Below, piece after piece: positions 59,838 through 64,000 of a stretch of DNA of 64,000 bases; positions within the stretch are counted from its first letter, which is position 1; each line of letters opens with the position of its first letter. The position numbers and the translations under genes are program-made. The notes beneath the pieces were generated by a model. It had not been told where the DNA came from. It searched no databases and worked only from the letters and a program-made list of their open reading frames with translations. The stretch covers positions 15,001 to 79,000 of the forward strand of contig CAJNDS010000312.1 in the NCBI GenBank assembly GCA_905221605.1, read 5' to 3'. The DNA comes from Symbiodinium natans (lineage: Eukaryota > Sar > Dinophyceae > Suessiales > Symbiodiniaceae).

Positions 59838-60200
59838 CCCCCTCAATCAGCTTCATCATCATCATCCTCATCCTCATCCGCATCATCATCATCATCATCT
59901 TCATTATCGTCATCATCTTCATCATCTATCATCATCATCTTCATCGTCTTCATCATCTTTTTTCATCATCCCCATCATCTCTCTCATCTCCACGGTTGTT
60001 TCAATATGTTTCATGTGCATCCTTGACATCAATGATCCCAATCAGCTTCATCATCATCTTCATCATCTTCATCATCTTCATCATCTTCATCATCTTCATC
60101 ATTTTCATCATCTTCATCATCTTCATCATCTTCATCATCTTCATCATCTCCATCATCTTCATCATCTTCATGATCTGCTTCATCTGCTTCATCCTTCATC
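59838..60200. repeat. CATCATCTT microsatellite
   Basis: TCATCATCT and TCTTCATCA units occur in two blocks (about 59840-59960 and 60046-60190) separated by 80 bp of ordinary sequence. They would encode (HHL)n on plus or acidic Asp/Glu repeats on minus, which I take as a composition effect. Confidence 0.9.
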
Positions 60201-60429
60201 TGTTTCTTATGTTTCATTGCTTCTTGGGGCCCAGGAGGGCCTGGGGCAGGAGCAACTTTGCCGGTCAATCCTTTCCTCTCTCTCTATGTGTTGTTGTCCT
60301 TGTCGTTTCAGAAAGCTAGCAAAATAAGGGCAAGGGGGCTTTAAATTATTAAAATTATTTAATTCCACCCTGGAATTAAATAATTTAAATCATTTAAATA
60401 ATTTAAATAATTTAAATCCGAAAAGGGCG

Positions 60430-60840
60430 GGGGGCCAAAAGTGCCCGGAGGCTGCCCGGCAAAATTTGGCCAAATCGAGCCGCGATAGTTTAAATAATTT
60501 CGGGCCTCCAGAAAGGCGCGGCTCGATTTGGCCAAATTTTGCCGGGCAGCCTCCGGGCAAGATTTGGCCAAATCGAGCCGCGCATTTCTCATCGCATACG
60601 AAGGGCAGCCCGATTTGGCCAAATTTTGCCCGGAGGCTGCCCGGTAAAATTTGGCCAAATCGAGCCGCGCTTTTCTGGAGGCCCGAAATTATTTAAACTA
60701 TCGCGGCTCGATTTGGCCAAATTTTGCCGGGCAGTCTGCGGGCAAAATTTGGCCTAATCAGGCTGCTCGTCGTACGCGATGAGAAATGCGCGGCTCGATT
60801 TGGCCAAATTTTGCCCGGCAAAATTTGGCCAAATCGGGCC
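60430..60840. repeat. AAATTTGGCC inverted-repeat block
   Basis: An inverted repeat with arms of about 100 bp (about 60463-60560 and 60627-60735) includes CGATAGTTTAAATAATTTCG, GGGCCTCCAGAAA, and GCGCGGCTCGATTTGGCC. Six or more copies of the palindromic core GATTTGGCCAAAT/AAATTTGGCCAAATC occur, each next to CGGGCAGCCTCCGGGC-type words. Confidence 0.88.
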
Positions 60841-60899
60841 CCTGGACATTGAAATGAAATTGATTTTTTAAATTCCCCGATACTAAATCACGAGCCCGG

Positions 60900-63830
60900 G
60901 CCTCCCCCTCAATACTAAATTTCGAGCCCGGGTCTCCCTTCTCTTCTCTTGTTCTCTTTTAATTCTCAAATCACACCAAAGGAAGCTTCTTTTCCTTATT
61001 GTTTGAAAAAGCAAAAGAAGAAAAGAGATAGGTCAAGACCCTGAAGAGCTCCACTGCCTATTGTTTCATTCCTGTTCCTCTCTTTCTATGTGTTGTTTTC
61101 CTTGTCGTTTCAGAAAGCTAGCAAAATAAGGGCAAGGGGGCTTCCTGAAGAGGAGAGAGGGCGCCTTTTTTTTTTTACTTATAGAGGGAAAAGCGAGAGA
61201 CAAGGAAGGGACAGATGATAGATAAAGAAGAGTGCTATCCGTCTCCTTGTTTCTTGTGTCTTCTCTTCTTTTCAGTTCATCATATTCCTCTTTTCGGCCT
61301 GTCTCTTCTGCTCTTTTTCTTACCCTTCTCCTTTTCAAGTTCTTCCTTTTTCGTTTTTCTGTTTCGAAAAGAAAGAGGGAAGGGAGAGAGAAGGGAGAGA
61401 GGATAGATAAAGAAGAGTGCCATTTTCTTTGTGCCTTGTTTTGTCTCTCCATCTTCTTTGTTCATCTCTCTTTTCTATTCTTTTCTTGGCTCTTCCCATT
61501 AGAATTGTGTTCCGTTTATCTCTCCTCTCTCCTTCTCTTTCCCTTCTCTTCTCCTGTTCCCCTTTAAATGACAAAAACACGAGAAAGGAAGAACAAGAGA
61601 GGAATGGAGGCCCTTTTCCTGAATTCTCCTGTTGCAATGAATAAGGAAAAGAGCATAGGAGATAAGGAAGGGAATTGTGGGCGATGGATCGGGTGTCCTT
61701 TTTGATAGTTTTCTGCATCTTCAAGGAAGAAAAAAGGACACCCGCCCAAGAAGGAAAAGTAACATAAGAGATAGGGAGGAAATTGAAAAGCTCCTCTCTT
61801 TACCTAGTCATTCCCTGTCCTCTCTTCTTTTTTGTTGTTTTTCTTATTCGCTTCAAAAAGCAAAATAACAAAATAAGGGAAAGGCGATTTCCTGAAGAGG
61901 AAGAAGGGCGCCTACCTGTGAATAGCAAGGTTGATTTTTTCTAATTAGGGAGAGACTTGCCCCGCCTGAGCCTCCCTGGCCTGCTTGTTGTGGCCACATT
62001 CCGGTACAGTTGCGCTTCCAGAAAAAATGGCATCCTTGTTATCTCCTCTCACTTCCCTTTCCCTTCTCTCCTTCTGTTTCCTTCTGACTGATAAACCACA
62101 AGAAAGGAACTTGTATGATAAGGCAGTGGAAGGGTAAGCAGAGGGTGACTCCTGGCGCGTGGACCGGTCCATACTTCGTCATACCCCTCCTCTCGGCCTA
62201 TCTCTTCTGTTCCTTTCCTTACCCTTCTCCTTCTCATAGTTCTTCCTTTTTGTTCTCTTATTTCGAAAAGAAAGATGGCAGGGAGAGATAAGGAAGAGAG
62301 GATAGATAAAGAGTGAGTGCCATTTTCTCTGCGCCTTGTTTGTCTCTCCCTCTTCTCTATTCATCTCTCTTCTATTCTTTTCTTTGCTCTTCCCATTAAC
62401 AATGCAATCCTTTTGTCTCTCCTCTCTCCTTCTCTCTCCCTTCTCTTCTCCTGTTCCCCTTTAAATGACAAAAACGCAAGAAAGGAAGAACAAGAGGGGA
62501 ATGGAGGCCATGTTCCTTTCTTTTCCAATGGATGGGGAAAGTGAGCGGGGTTGGCTCCTTGTCCGTAGACCCTCCCCACGCTGCAGCAAATCCCTCCTCT
62601 CGCCCTATCGCCTCTGTTCTTTTCCTTGTTCCCAAACGGAAAAAGAAAATGGGTTCCTTTACATGTTCATTGTTCTTCCTTTTGTTTTCTATTTAAAAGG
62701 GAAAGATAAGAAAGAGAGGAAAGAAGAAAACGAGCACCATCCTCTCTTTGCCTGATTTTGCACCTCCCTCTCCTGTCTTCATTTCTCTTCCATGACTTTC
62801 ATTGCTCTTCCCATGAAAATTGTTTCCTTTTGATCTCTCCTCTCTCCTTTCTCTCTCCCTTCTCTTCTCTTGTTCTCTTTTGAATCTCAAAATCACACCA
62901 AAGGAAGCTTCTTTTCCTTATTGAATGAAAAAGAAAAAGAAGAAAAGAGATAGGTAAAGACACTGAAGAGCTCCACTGCCTATTGTTTCATTCCCTTTCC
63001 TCTCTTTCTATGTGTTGTTTTCCTTGTCGTTTCAGAAAGCTAGCAAAATAAGGGCAAGGGGGCTTCCTGAAGAGGAGAGAGGGCACCTATTTTTTAATTA
63101 TAGAGGGAAAAGCGAGAGACAAGGAAGGGACAGATGATAGATAAAGAAGAGTGCTATCCGTCTCCTTGTTTATTGTGTCTTCTCTTCTTTTCAGTACCCC
63201 TCCAGAAAATTCAAATGGCCTCCTTGTTGTCTCTCCTCTCTCACTTCCCTTGCCCTTCTCTCCTTCTGTTACCTTTTAACTAATATAACACAAGAAAGGA
63301 ACTTGTATGATAAAGCAGTGGAAGGGTAAGCAGAGAGTGACTCCTTGCGCGTGGACCTTGCCCATACTTCATCATATCCCTCTTTTCGGCCTGTCTCTTC
63401 TGCTCTTTTCCTTACCCTTCTCCTTTTCAAGTTCTTCCTTTTTCGTTTTTCTGTTTCGAAAAGAAAGAGGGAAGGGAGAGAGAAGGGAGAGAGGATAGAT
63501 AAAGAAGAGTGCCATTTTCTTTGCGCCTTGTTTTTGTCTCTCCATCTTCTTTGTTCATCTCTCTTTTCTATTCTTTTCTTGGCTCTTCCCATTAAAATTG
63601 TCTTCCTTTTATCTCTCCTCTCTCCTTCTCTTTCCCTTCTCTTCTCCTGTTCCCCTTTAAATGACAAAAACACAAGAAAGGAAGAACAAGAGGGGAATGG
63701 AGGCCCTTTTCCTGTATTCTCCTGTTGCAATGAATACAGAAAAGAGCATAGGAGATAAGGAAGGGAATTGAGGAGCTCCTTTCGCTACTTTCTTATGCCC
63801 TTTCCTTTGTATCTACCACACAAAAACACC
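60900..63830. repeat. long direct repeats of pyrimidine/purine-rich DNA
   Basis: A unit starting CTCTCTTTCTATGTGTTGTT and running through GAAAGCTAGCAAAATAAGGG occurs near 61078 and 63003 over about 200 bp, with a partial copy at 60281. A second unit (CCTTTAAATGACAAAAAC, AGGAAGAACAAGAG) occurs at about 61520, 62410 and 63615. A third (GTATGATAAGGCAGTGGAAG) occurs at 62117 and 63305. Pyrimidine-rich and purine-rich stretches alternate, so frames of up to 153 codons stay open. None looks like a protein. Confidence 0.88.
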
Positions 63831-63880
63831 ACTCTCAGCTTCCAAGAATACTCTCGTGGAGACGCATTGGTTAGTCTAAA

Positions 63881-63917
63881 AACCCGAGTCTCAGCTTCCA
63901 AATAGACCCTATTTAAG
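63881..63917 (-). repeat. right terminal inverted repeat
   Basis: Read on the minus strand it starts CTTAAATAGGGTCTATTTGG, differing from the left end at four of 37 positions. Just inside, at 63828-63845, a further TCAGCTTCCAAG word repeats part of it. Confidence 0.8.
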
Positions 63918-64000
63918 CCACCCACCCCCCCCCCCACAACCACCCTCCCCTTTCCAAAACCACTACAGAACATTGGTGAGGCTCAACTGCTGTGAGCACG

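Larger units (their letters stand above)
58368..63917. mobile_element. 5.5-kb repeat block bounded by terminal inverted repeats
   Basis: Left end 58368-58404 and right end 63881-63917 are inverted copies, matching at 33 of 37 positions (CTTAAATAGGGTYTATTTGG, then AAGCTG and ACTCG). Between them there is no recognisable gene. The content is an AT-rich palindrome array, a CATCATCTT tract, an AAATTTGGCC inverted repeat, and long direct repeats of pyrimidine/purine-rich DNA. TIRs around non-coding DNA are the layout of a non-autonomous DNA transposon or foldback element. I see no target-site duplication: a C-run precedes the left end, and the right end is followed by CCACCC and a C-run. Mobility is therefore inference. 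Confidence 0.5.

Noticed and set aside
61066-63758. Many Lys/Glu or Ser/Phe/Leu-rich ORFs
   Set aside because: They come from alternating purine and pyrimidine tracts and repeat with the DNA repeats.

Overview
The window is nuclear DNA from a eukaryote with intron-dense genes. It is most plausibly a dinoflagellate of the Symbiodinium kind, and that assignment is inference. The evidence is: coding sequence in many short exons (about 27-230 bp) that only give proteins when spliced; a clear minority of introns starting GC instead of GT; a strong preference for G right after the acceptor AG; every gene I could rebuild lying on the minus strand; an LRR sequence style I associate with dinoflagellates; and much simple-sequence and retroelement DNA. 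No bacterial operon, CRISPR, rRNA or tRNA was seen. Apart from the retroelement and two single-ORF candidates, long open frames are rare and mostly antisense or repeat artefacts, so genes were rebuilt by eye from exon flavour plus splice-site phase.

Layout. 2.0-3.7 kb: exons of an acidic protein with a possible EF-hand exon. 9.0-14.3 kb: a non-LTR retrotransposon with a 1384-codon endonuclease/reverse transcriptase ORF ending in four C2H2 zinc fingers, and a separate Arg/Asp-rich ORF1-like gene placed downstream of it. 15.9-18.3 kb: a P-loop polynucleotide-kinase-like gene. 21.1-28.3 kb: several gene fragments, including an LRR gene at 25 kb and an unspliced 289-codon ORF at 27 kb. 32.3-46.7 kb: the densest part, with a coiled-coil gene (33.0-36.7), a gene ending at 37.1, an end at 38.5, a gene ending at 40.2 and a six-exon unknown gene (42.1-43.7). 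A 0.9-kb GGTGGGTGC minisatellite fills 47.9-48.8 kb. 51.8-55.7 kb: a protein kinase whose domain can be followed exon by exon.

The last 5.5 kb (58.37-63.92 kb) is different. It is bounded by 37-bp imperfect terminal inverted repeats and contains no recognisable gene. Inside are eight AT-rich palindromes separated by alternately inverted GC blocks, a CATCATCTT tract, an AAATTTGGCC inverted repeat with arms of about 100 bp, and long direct repeats of pyrimidine- and purine-rich DNA. This is the strongest candidate for something undescribed.

The genes do not form an obvious pathway. The shared minus orientation fits the unidirectional gene blocks known in dinoflagellates. Exon borders come from reading frame and splice phase only, so start codons and 5' exons are missing for most genes.
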